From an uncultured Rickettsiales bacterium (lineage in GTDB: Bacteria; Pseudomonadota; Alphaproteobacteria; Rickettsiales; UBA1997), in contig CATOJU010000084.1 in the NCBI GenBank assembly GCA_951800555.1, positions 1 to 5,061 on the forward strand: a stretch of DNA of 5,061 bases. The letters are read 5' to 3'. The notes beneath the pieces are model-generated. The model did not search any database. It saw only the letters and a list, made by a program, of their open reading frames with translations, and was not told the origin of the DNA. The position numbers and the translations under genes were made by a program. Positions within the stretch are counted from its first letter, which is position 1. Each line of letters opens with the position of its first letter. Positions 1-5,061 of the stretch are shown here, piece after piece.

Positions 1-667
1 AAATTATAACAAAATCAATTAAAAATAATCTAATAATTATCATTGCATTATAACCACCAATTAAGATTACACTATATCTTGATATAAAAATAAAAAATAA
101 AATCGGCCATATTATCAAATTATTGAAAAATAAAAGTTTTAATCTTTGTCCTTTTGTTATAGAAAAACTTTTAGAAATTGCCTCCAATTGTCCATATTTT
201 TTACCATCTCTCGTTTTTCTTACTATTAAAAACATTGAAAAAAATGAACAATAGGTAAAAAATATTATTCCTGGAATAACCAAAAATATTGAAGAAAATA
301 AAAACAAAAAAACAAAAATATATAAACCAGAAAATAAATAAAATAAATTATTAAAAAAATCCGAAAAATATATGACTATATCATTTTCAATTTCTTCTTT
401 ATCATTATTTAGGGCTATAACATAAAAACCTATTTTTACTAATAAAGTTAGTGTAGTTACTGCAAAAAACGGTATAAAAACTAAAATAAAATTATTATCA
501 ATATAAAAATTTAAATTTAATTTATTATAAATTATTTTTATCATCAAAGTAAACAAATATTTTCTAAAAAAACAATAACAAAATATATTTATTAAAATAA
601 ATAATATTGCATGTTTAAGAAAAAATAAAAAACTTAAGAAAAAATTTTTAAAAATTGATAATTTCAT
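1..667 (-). CDS. partial multi-pass membrane protein, C-terminus beyond the left edge
   Basis: Reading the minus strand from an ATG at 667-665, 222 codons run to the window edge without a stop. That is very unlikely by chance in DNA this rich in TAA. The frame is closed upstream by a stop at 712-710, and 667 is the first ATG. The product is strongly hydrophobic, with probable membrane segments near residues 9-35, 59-86, 110-150, 179-195 and 197-220. A charged loop lies around 86-97 (DKEEIEND) and another at 150-158. The segment IPGIIFF (131-137), then residues 159-173 with EAISKSFSITKG, resembles the PGI...A...S...TKG pattern of the GPDPase-membrane/YciC-like (UPF0259) integral membrane families. 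That resemblance is from memory and gives no specific function. No Shine-Dalgarno motif precedes the ATG. The gene is divergent from lpxB and has its own promoter at 704-731. I am confident that it is coding; the family assignment is tentative. Confidence 0.85.
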   Translation of the reverse strand, partial: MKLSIFKNFFLSFLFFLKHAILFILINIFCYCFFRKYLFTLMIKIIYNKLNLNFYIDNNFILVFIPFFAVTTLTLLVKIGFYVIALNNDKEEIENDIVIYFSDFFNNLFYLFSGLYIFVFLFLFSSIFLVIPGIIFFTYCSFFSMFLIVRKTRDGKKYGQLEAISKSFSITKGQRLKLLFFNNLIIWPILFFIFISRYSVILIGGYNAMIIIRLFLIDFVII

Positions 668-703
668 TAATATAAATATTACGAATCTGTTAAATATGTA
701 TTT

Positions 704-731
704 ATAATACTATATTATTTTTATTTGTCAA
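704..731 (-). promoter_or_regulatory. sigma70-type promoter of the membrane protein gene
   Basis: On the minus strand a perfect TTGACA (731-726) is followed by a 16-nt spacer and TATTAT (709-704), one mismatch from the consensus -10. Predicted transcription starts near 697, giving a roughly 30-nt leader before the ATG at 667. The placement and quality support the reality of the partial gene. Confidence 0.65.
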
Positions 732-910
732 ATTTTATTTTAAGTTAAACTACAATTTTTAATAAAATTTTATATTTATTTTTAATAGTTTTTATTATTT
801 TATTTCAAAAACTGTAGTAAAAGTGGTGAATATGTATATTTTTTTACTTCTCAACTTGCTTTTTCAGCAAAATAAATTAAAATTTTTTTAATAAATTTTA
901 TATAGAATCA

Positions 911-2068
911 ATGAAAAAAAAAATATTTATAATATCTGGTGAAAAATCTGGAGATTTACTTGGTTCAAAAATAGCAAAACAAATTAGTAAAGAAAAATTT
1001 GAAATTTATGGAATAGGTGGCAATATGATGGAAAGCGCAGGGGTAAAACTTTTTTCATCAATTAACGATATTTCTGTGATGGGTATTTTTGAAATTTTAC
1101 CAAAAATATTTAAGATATTAAAAAAAATAAAAGAAACAGCAAAGTATATAATTGAAAGTAAACAAGATATAGTCTTAACAATTGACGCTCCTGACTTTTG
1201 CTTTAGAGTTGCTAAACTAGTTAAAAAATTTGACAAAAATAAAAATATAAAATTTGTGCATTTTATAGCACCAAGTGTATGGGTTTATAGAAAAAATAGG
1301 GCAAAAAAAATTGCAAAAATATATGATTTACTTTTTTGCATTCTTCCTTTTGAACCACCTTATTTTGAAAAATATGGCTTAAAAAGTATATTTGTAGGAC
1401 ATCCTATTTTTGATAAAAACTCTTTAGAATATAAATTTAACGAAAATACTATAAAATATAATACAAATAGCAATATAATCTCTATTACTTCAGGAAGTAG
1501 AAAAAGCGAAGTAAAAATACTATTACCAATTATTTTGGACGCTGTAAAAAATTTAAAACAAAAATATAAAAATTTAGAGTTCCATATTTTAGCAACAGAA
1601 AATACTATTGATGTTATTAATAATATATTACAAAATAGAAAAAATAATTACATAAAAATAAATATTACACAAGAAGAAAAAAATAATATTTTATCAAAAT
1701 CTATGTTTGCAATTGCAAAATCTGGTACAAATACACTGGAAATTGCGGCTTATTCTATTCCTATGATAGTAATCTATAAATTTAATTTTTTTACAAATTT
1801 AATTGCTAAATTTATAAAAATAATTACTACTGCTAAATATGTAAATATTATTAATATTATAGCTAAAAAAGAAAATATTCCAGAATTAATTTTGGATGAT
1901 TGTAATGCAAAAAACATTTTTGAAAAAGTATGCGAATTAGTCGATGACGAAAAATTAAGATTAAAACAAATAGAAAATAATCTTAATACTATAAAAATTT
2001 TAGGATATAATTCAAAAGAAAATAATTCTATTCAAAAAATAGTAGAATATATATATTCGTTAATTTAA
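911..2068 (+). CDS. lpxB: lipid-A-disaccharide synthase LpxB
   Basis: LpxB is a GT19 glycosyltransferase at the inner face of the cytoplasmic membrane. It joins UDP-2,3-diacylglucosamine to lipid X to form the lipid A disaccharide, releasing UDP. The 385 residues match the usual family length (E. coli about 382). Family landmarks are in order: SGEKSGD near the N-terminus (9-15), VMGIFEILP (56-64), IDAPDF (91-96) with its conserved acidic residues, IAPSVWVYRKNR (119-130), LPFEPPYF (145-152), GHPIFD (163-168), SGSRKSEV (194-201), and the UDP-binding region AKSGTNTLEIA (269-279) followed by AKYVNIINIIA (308-318). The APSVW and LPFEPPYF forms look alphaproteobacterial. The ATG at 911 puts the glycine-rich N-terminal motif at its normal distance, although no Shine-Dalgarno sequence precedes it. 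The usual lpxD-fabZ-lpxA-lpxI neighbours are absent. I see no convincing promoter in 732-910 and no terminator before rpsA. Confidence 0.97.
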   Translation: MKKKIFIISGEKSGDLLGSKIAKQISKEKFEIYGIGGNMMESAGVKLFSSINDISVMGIFEILPKIFKILKKIKETAKYIIESKQDIVLTIDAPDFCFRVAKLVKKFDKNKNIKFVHFIAPSVWVYRKNRAKKIAKIYDLLFCILPFEPPYFEKYGLKSIFVGHPIFDKNSLEYKFNENTIKYNTNSNIISITSGSRKSEVKILLPIILDAVKNLKQKYKNLEFHILATENTIDVINNILQNRKNNYIKINITQEEKNNILSKSMFAIAKSGTNTLEIAAYSIPMIVIYKFNFFTNLIAKFIKIITTAKYVNIINIIAKKENIPELILDDCNAKNIFEKVCELVDDEKLRLKQIENNLNTIKILGYNSKENNSIQKIVEYIYSLI

Positions 2069-2079
2069 AATAAAAAAAG

Positions 2080-2107
2080 TTGACTATAAATAATTTTTAA
2101 TTAAACT
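2080..2107 (+). promoter_or_regulatory. probable rpsA promoter
   Basis: TTGACT (2080-2085, five of six consensus bases) is followed by a 16-nt spacer and TAAACT (2102-2107, four of six). It starts 12 bp after the lpxB stop codon. Predicted initiation near 2114 falls at the base of the first leader hairpin (2115-2142) and gives an untranslated leader of about 120 nt. The -10 element is only moderate. Confidence 0.45.
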
Positions 2108-2114
2108 TCTAAAA

Positions 2115-2142
2115 AAGAAATCATATTTAATATTTATTTCTT
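2115..2142 (+). promoter_or_regulatory. 5'-proximal hairpin of the rpsA leader
   Basis: AAGAAAT (2115-2121) is the exact reverse complement of ATTTCTT (2136-2142), and an inner ATAT/ATAT pairing (2123-2126 with 2130-2133) can stack on it. It lacks a following T-run, so it is not a good terminator for lpxB. Its position at the predicted 5' end of the rpsA transcript fits an mRNA-stabilising hairpin. Confidence 0.35.
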
Positions 2143-2148
2143 ATAAAT

Positions 2149-2222
2149 ATAAAACTAAAATTATAGTAAAAATATAGGGATTTTTACTCCCTGTTTAGTT
2201 TTATTAATTATTAACGTCCCTA
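2149..2222 (+). promoter_or_regulatory. structured rpsA leader, candidate autoregulatory element
   Basis: Three nested complementarities are visible. An outer stem pairs 2149-2159 (ATAAAACTAAA) with 2194-2204 (11 bp, perfect). An inner stem pairs AGTAAAAA (2165-2172) with TTTTTACT (2181-2188), leaving the loop TATAGGGA (2173-2180). The TAGGGA of that loop (2175-2180) is exactly complementary to TCCCTA at 2217-2222, 11 nt before the start codon, and its AGGGA can alternatively pair with TCCCT at 2188-2192. These offer a loop-to-downstream pseudoknot or a competing short hairpin. S1 is known to repress its own translation in E. coli through a folded leader. A similar role here is inferred from position and pairing only. 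Confidence 0.5.
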
Positions 2223-2233
2223 ATAAAAAAAAT

Positions 2234-3931
2234 ATGAGTTTTAATTTTGAAGAATTCGAAGAATTATTAGAACAATACGACGACGAAATAGTAAATTACA
2301 ATGAAGGTGATATAGCTAGTGGTATTGTTATTGATATAGATAATAAAACAGTAACTGTTGATATTGGTGGGAAAACTGTTGGTTATATCCCACTATCGGA
2401 ATTTGCTGGTGAAAATATAGAAGTTAATACACCTGTAGATGTTTATATAGAAAAAGTAGAAAATAAAAAAGGTGAATTAATTGTAAGCAGAGAAAGTGCA
2501 AGAAAATACCAAAATTGGAATTATTTAAAAAAATGTCTTGCAGAAGGAAAAACTGTTTCTGGTAAAATTTTAGGAAAAGTAAAAGGTGGTTTTGCTATTC
2601 AAATAGATGATATTATAGCATTTTTACCAAGAAGCCAAGTTGATACTGCTGTTTTAGCTGATATGGATAGTTTTGTAGGGAAAATACAAGACTTTATGAT
2701 TCTAAAAATTGATGATGTAAGAGGAAATGTTGTAGTTTCCAGAAGAGCAATTCTAGATGAACAAAGAAGTAAAGAAAGAGAAGAGATTTTATCTAAAATT
2801 AAAGTTAACGATGTCCTTAAAGGTATAGTTAAAAACATTACTGACTATGGCGCATTTATTGATTTTGGTAGCTTCGATGGCTTGCTACATTTAACAGATA
2901 TTTCTTGGTGTAGAGTTAGACACCCATCTGAAATTTTAAAAATTGGTCAAGAAATAGAGGTTCAAGTAATTAAATACGATGAAGAAAATAAAAAAGTTTC
3001 TTTGGGTATGAAACAATTACAAGAAAACCCTTGGGAAACAATAGAAGCCAAATATCCAGTTGGTTCAATAGTAAAAGGAAAAGTTACAAATATTGCTCAA
3101 TATGGTGTTTTTGTAGAAATAGAAAATGGTATTGAAGGATTAGTACATATTTCAGAAATGAGTTGGTTGAAAAATAATGTTTCTCCATCGAAAGTATTGA
3201 GTTTAGGTCAAGAAGTAAATGTAATGATTCTTGATATTAATACAGAACATCATAGAATTTCACTTGGTATTAAACAATGTGAAAATAATCCTTGGAAAGA
3301 ATTTTCGGATAAATATGAATTAGGTGATATTTTAGAAGGTGTAATTAAAAATATTACTGAATTTGGATTATTTGTAGAATTTGAAAATGGAGTTGATGGT
3401 TTAGTTCATGTTTCTGATTTAGAATGGGATGACCCAGAAGGAAAAGAAGCTATTAAGAATTATAAGAAAAATGATAAAGTTAAAGTTATATTACTTGGTA
3501 GCAACTATGAACAAGAAAGAATTTCTTTAGGTATCAAACAACTTTCAATTGATAATTTTAAAGAAAAAGTTAATGAACTTGAAAGGGGTAAAAAAGTTTC
3601 TTGTACAGTTAAAAGTGTTAAAAAAGAATTTTTAGAAGTTGAGATTGATTTAGGTTTAAAAGGAATTATAAAGAGAATTGATATTTCAGCTGATAAAAAA
3701 GAACAAAAAACTGATAAATTTAAATTAGAAGATGTTCTTGAAGCTACTATAATTGTATTTGAAAAAGATACAGGTAAATTGGTTTTAGCTTTAAAAAGTT
3801 TGGATGAAGTTGAAAAAGCTGACAAACAAGAAGAAGACGAAGAAGATTTTGATATTGAACAATATATGAATACAAATACAAATACTACATTAGGTAGTGT
3901 ATTTGGCAATGTATTTAATAATATTAAATAG
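2234..3931 (+). CDS. rpsA: 30S ribosomal protein S1
   Basis: S1 binds the small ribosomal subunit through its N-terminal domain, captures and unfolds mRNA, and helps initiation on weak or absent Shine-Dalgarno sites. The 565 residues match proteobacterial S1 (about 557-570). Six S1 RNA-binding repeats can be seen, at roughly 23-86, 104-170, 191-259, 276-346, 363-433 and 450-520. Repeats 3-5 carry the clearest signatures: NITDYGAFIDFG, HLTDISW and SLGMKQL in repeat 3, with close variants in repeats 4 and 5. The N-terminal MSFNFEEFEELLEQ is the short helical tail before repeat 1. Repeat 6 is the most divergent, and an acidic linker (530-541) leads to the short C-terminal tail with TTLGSVFGNVF. 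No Shine-Dalgarno motif precedes the ATG at 2234. cmk, the common upstream neighbour of rpsA in proteobacteria, is not adjacent. The gene looks richer in G+C than lpxB, as expected for a highly expressed conserved gene. Confidence 0.98.
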   Translation: MSFNFEEFEELLEQYDDEIVNYNEGDIASGIVIDIDNKTVTVDIGGKTVGYIPLSEFAGENIEVNTPVDVYIEKVENKKGELIVSRESARKYQNWNYLKKCLAEGKTVSGKILGKVKGGFAIQIDDIIAFLPRSQVDTAVLADMDSFVGKIQDFMILKIDDVRGNVVVSRRAILDEQRSKEREEILSKIKVNDVLKGIVKNITDYGAFIDFGSFDGLLHLTDISWCRVRHPSEILKIGQEIEVQVIKYDEENKKVSLGMKQLQENPWETIEAKYPVGSIVKGKVTNIAQYGVFVEIENGIEGLVHISEMSWLKNNVSPSKVLSLGQEVNVMILDINTEHHRISLGIKQCENNPWKEFSDKYELGDILEGVIKNITEFGLFVEFENGVDGLVHVSDLEWDDPEGKEAIKNYKKNDKVKVILLGSNYEQERISLGIKQLSIDNFKEKVNELERGKKVSCTVKSVKKEFLEVEIDLGLKGIIKRIDISADKKEQKTDKFKLEDVLEATIIVFEKDTGKLVLALKSLDEVEKADKQEEDEEDFDIEQYMNTNTNTTLGSVFGNVFNNIK

Positions 3932-3953
3932 ATATTAAAATAAATTCAGTTTA

Positions 3954-3986
3954 AAAAACTCACTATTACTATAATAGTGAGTTTTT
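3954..3986 (+). terminator. intrinsic terminator of rpsA
   Basis: A perfect 15-bp stem pairs AAAAACTCACTATTA (3954-3968) with 3972-3986 around a 3-nt CTA loop. The descending arm ends in five Ts. It lies 22 bp after the rpsA stop codon. The A-run/T-run flanks make it potentially bidirectional, but no gene approaches from the right. Confidence 0.92.
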
Positions 3987-4223
3987 ATAGATTTAAATTC
4001 TAATATTTTTATTTTTTTGTGTATTAATTATTTTCTATTATTCCTAGTTTTTTTCTAGTAATTCTTTAAAATTCAAGAGTTTTTGAAAATTAAAAGTAAT
4101 ATTTTTTTAATTGTAACAATAAAAATATATTTGAAATTTAACTTTAATCACATACGGTATTATGAAAGAAAAATGGAAGTTGTATCAAACTAAGTAAACG
4201 TATACATTTTTTTCACAAACCTC
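3987..4223. other. AT-rich spacer with no supported gene
   Basis: All frames are interrupted by frequent stops. The only start codon with a little open frame is at 4162-4197 on the plus strand (11 codons), with no ribosome binding site. The part after about 4140 is slightly less T-rich than the rest. I see nothing I can name. Confidence 0.6.
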
Positions 4224-4252
4224 TTGACTTTTAAATAAATATAATTTATAAT
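4224..4252 (+). promoter_or_regulatory. strong sigma70-type promoter of the tRNA-Val/tRNA-Asp operon
   Basis: TTGACT (4224-4229, five of six) is separated by exactly 17 nt from a perfect TATAAT (4247-4252). Predicted initiation near 4259 is only about 7 nt before the tRNA-Val 5' end. This is the best promoter in the window, as expected for a stable-RNA operon. Confidence 0.85.
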
Positions 4253-4265
4253 TATAACAAGATAT

Positions 4266-4342
4266 GGGCAATTAGCTCAGTTGGTTAGAGCATCTGCCTT
4301 ACAAGCAGGGGGTCATAAGTTCGAGTCTTATATTGCCCACCA
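4266..4342 (+). tRNA. tRNA-Val (anticodon UAC)
   Basis: A full cloverleaf is present. The acceptor GGGCAAT (4266-4272) pairs with ATTGCCC (4332-4338). The D stem is GCTC/GAGC (4275-4278 and 4288-4291). The anticodon stem (4293-4297 with 4305-4309) closes with one T-G wobble, the loop is CTTACAA with anticodon TAC at 4300-4302, and the T stem is ATAAG/CTTAT with loop TTCGAGT. Discriminator A4339 fits a valine tRNA, and the 3' CCA (4340-4342) is encoded. It is the first gene of a two-tRNA operon. Confidence 0.98.
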
Positions 4343-4356
4343 TATTTATAAATGAT

Positions 4357-4433
4357 GCGGATGTAGCTCAGTTGGTTAGAGCGCTTGCCTGTCACGCAAG
4401 AGGTCGCGAGTTCAAGTCTCGTCATTCGCGCCA
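4357..4433 (+). tRNA. tRNA-Asp (anticodon GUC)
   Basis: A full cloverleaf is present. The acceptor GCGGATG (4357-4363) pairs with CATTCGC (4423-4429) with one G-T wobble. The D stem is GCTC/GAGC (4366-4369 and 4379-4382). The anticodon stem CTTGC/GCAAG (4384-4388 and 4396-4400) closes loop CTGTCAC, giving anticodon GTC at 4391-4393. The T stem is GCGAG/CTCGT with loop TTCAAGT. Discriminator G4430 is the aspartate identity base, and CCA (4431-4433) is encoded. Only 14 nt separate it from tRNA-Val and there is no intervening promoter, so the two are co-transcribed. Confidence 0.98.
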
Positions 4434-4466
4434 TATATTGAATAAATGGTTAATATCAAATGATTA

Positions 4467-4546
4467 CAAATAGTGTGTTTAAAACCAAAATTCAAATCAT
4501 ATTTTCTCCTAATTATTTTTATAAACAAATTTAAACACACTATTTG
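4467..4546 (+). repeat. 17-bp perfect inverted repeat in the tRNA operon trailer
   Basis: CAAATAGTGTGTTTAAA (4467-4483) is the exact reverse complement of 4530-4546, enclosing a 46-nt loop. It starts 33 nt after the tRNA-Asp CCA and ends one base before the next hairpin. In the tRNA transcript it would form a stable long stem with a large, pyrimidine-containing loop (TTTTCTCCT at 4502-4510). Possible identities are a trailer-derived small RNA, a palindromic repeat element or a processing signal. The sequence alone does not choose between them. Confidence 0.8.
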
Positions 4547-4578
4547 ACTACTGTATATAGTAGTATTTTTGCTTTTTT
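4547..4578 (+). terminator. probable intrinsic terminator of the tRNA operon
   Basis: ACTACT (4547-4552) pairs with AGTAGT (4559-4564) around a GTATAT loop, followed by ATTTTT and, after GC, six more Ts (4573-4578). The stem is short and A/T-rich but abuts the preceding 17-bp repeat and could stack on it. It is the first terminator-like structure after the tRNAs. Confidence 0.6.
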
Positions 4579-4617
4579 GATTAAATATATATTTCAACTG
4601 ATATTTTTAATAAAACG

Positions 4618-4695
4618 ACCACGATTTAAAGCATAAAGAATATTGTTTATTTTTTTATTCTTAAGAATACTCTATGTCATCCTTTAAGTTGTTGT
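4618..4695. other. possible folded element of unknown role
   Basis: 4618-4631 can pair with 4682-4695 with one mismatch and two G-T wobbles. Inside, AAGAATA occurs twice (4636-4642 and 4663-4669) around one TATTCTT (4656-4662), so either a hairpin with a 13-nt loop or a 14-bp palindrome (4656-4669) can form. Such pairing is not rare in AT-rich DNA. It is recorded as a candidate structured RNA or operator and not as an identified one. Confidence 0.25.
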
Positions 4696-5061
4696 AAAAA
4701 ATAGTTTTGTAGCTATTAATTATAAATTTATATAAATAATCTAAACTTATATTAAGCTAAATACCATATATACTTGCATCTTGGTTATTTATTCATATTC
4801 ATCAATAAATTTTACCTTAACGAAAAGGCGGAGTTGTAGTCATATTAACTTTCATTTTTTTTATTTTCTTTTAAATTATACCAAAAAATTTATTTTAATC
4901 TTAATTTTTAGTTATGGATTAATTCGCATACTTCAATAATTTTTTTAATTATTAAACAAGTAATAAATTATAATCAAAAACAATAGATTTTAAAAATACA
5001 ATAAAATTTTTTGAAAATAAATAAAAAGTTAAGTTATAAAACTAAATTTAAAATATTTTTT
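4696..5061. other. non-coding AT-rich right end
   Basis: No frame on either strand is open for a meaningful length. All three minus-strand frames carry stops within the last ~35 bases (5029, 5034 and 5042), so no leftward gene enters from the right edge. The only compositional oddity is a G+C-richer patch at 4821-4841, which lies in a 12-codon minus-strand frame (4855-4817) downstream of an extended -10 (TGGTATAAT, 4883-4875). I cannot support a gene here. Confidence 0.55.

Noticed and set aside
725..756. TTGTCA ... TACAAT on the plus strand as an lpxB promoter
   Set aside because: The 20-nt spacer is too long, and these bases are better explained as the -35 of the minus-strand promoter. No lpxB promoter is called.
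832..891. 19-codon plus-strand frame (starts MYIFLLLNLL) before lpxB, with a weak GGTG upstream
   Set aside because: It is too short, the ribosome binding site is poor, it is in a different frame from lpxB, and Leu/Phe richness is expected from T-rich DNA. A leader peptide cannot be excluded but is not supported.
1006..1236. 76-codon minus-strand open frame inside lpxB
   Set aside because: It lies opposite the conserved LpxB N-terminal half. It is hydrophobic only because it is the complement of Lys/Ile/Asn-rich codons.
2599..2838. 79-codon minus-strand open frame inside rpsA
   Set aside because: It lies antisense to S1 repeats 2-3, with no start signals and no recognisable protein.
3505..3909. 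134-codon minus-strand open frame inside rpsA
   Set aside because: It is a shadow of the S1 reading frame: a Ser/Lys-rich low-complexity product opposite conserved S1 repeats and the acidic tail.
4162..4197. 11-codon plus-strand frame (MKEKWKLYQTK) upstream of the tRNA promoter
   Set aside because: There is no ribosome binding site, and such a length is expected by chance.
4412..4597. 61-codon minus-strand open frame beginning at 4597
   Set aside because: It runs antisense through the 17-bp inverted repeat and into the 3' part of tRNA-Asp, has no ribosome binding site, and its product resembles nothing I know. The structural RNA explains the bases better.
4935..4953. AATAATT/AATTATT hairpin with a T loop
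   Set aside because: It is all A-T pairs, 7 bp, and expected by chance in this composition, with no gene nearby to terminate.

Overview
The window is very AT-rich (roughly 20-25% G+C by eye), and a large share of it is non-coding. It carries two complete and one partial protein gene, plus two tRNA genes. LpxB and ribosomal protein S1 both read like alphaproteobacterial proteins. The closest resemblance I recall is to Rickettsiales, for example the APSVW.Y...R and LPFEPPYF signatures of LpxB and the six-repeat S1 ending in a TTLGSVF tail. Low G+C, long spacers and isolated housekeeping genes suggest a genome-reduced, host-associated or otherwise streamlined alphaproteobacterium that still makes lipid A. 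This placement is from memory of the families, not from a search.

Layout. Positions 1-667 (minus strand) are an uninterrupted 222-codon frame for a multi-pass membrane protein that leaves the window at the left edge. It has a good sigma70-type promoter at 704-731. A spacer separates it from lpxB (911-2068, plus), which encodes lipid-A-disaccharide synthase. A 165-bp gap follows, holding a likely rpsA promoter (2080-2107) and an elaborate leader with nested inverted repeats (2115-2222). rpsA (2234-3931, plus) then encodes the six-domain ribosomal protein S1 and ends at a textbook intrinsic terminator (3954-3986). After about 240 bp without genes, a near-consensus promoter (4224-4252) drives a two-gene tRNA operon: tRNA-Val(UAC) at 4266-4342 and tRNA-Asp(GUC) at 4357-4433. 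Its 3' trailer contains a perfect 17-bp inverted repeat (4467-4546) directly abutting a terminator hairpin (4547-4578). The remaining ~480 bp has no convincing gene, only a possible folded element (4618-4695), a 14-bp palindrome and a small G+C-richer patch.

How it works together. The genes are separate transcription units serving core functions: outer-membrane lipid A synthesis (lpxB), translation initiation (rpsA) and tRNA supply. They are not one pathway. The most interesting signals are in RNA. The rpsA leader can present an AGGGA loop complementary to a UCCCU just upstream of the start codon, which suggests translational autoregulation by S1. The tRNA operon trailer has a long-stem, large-loop structure that could be a stable small RNA.
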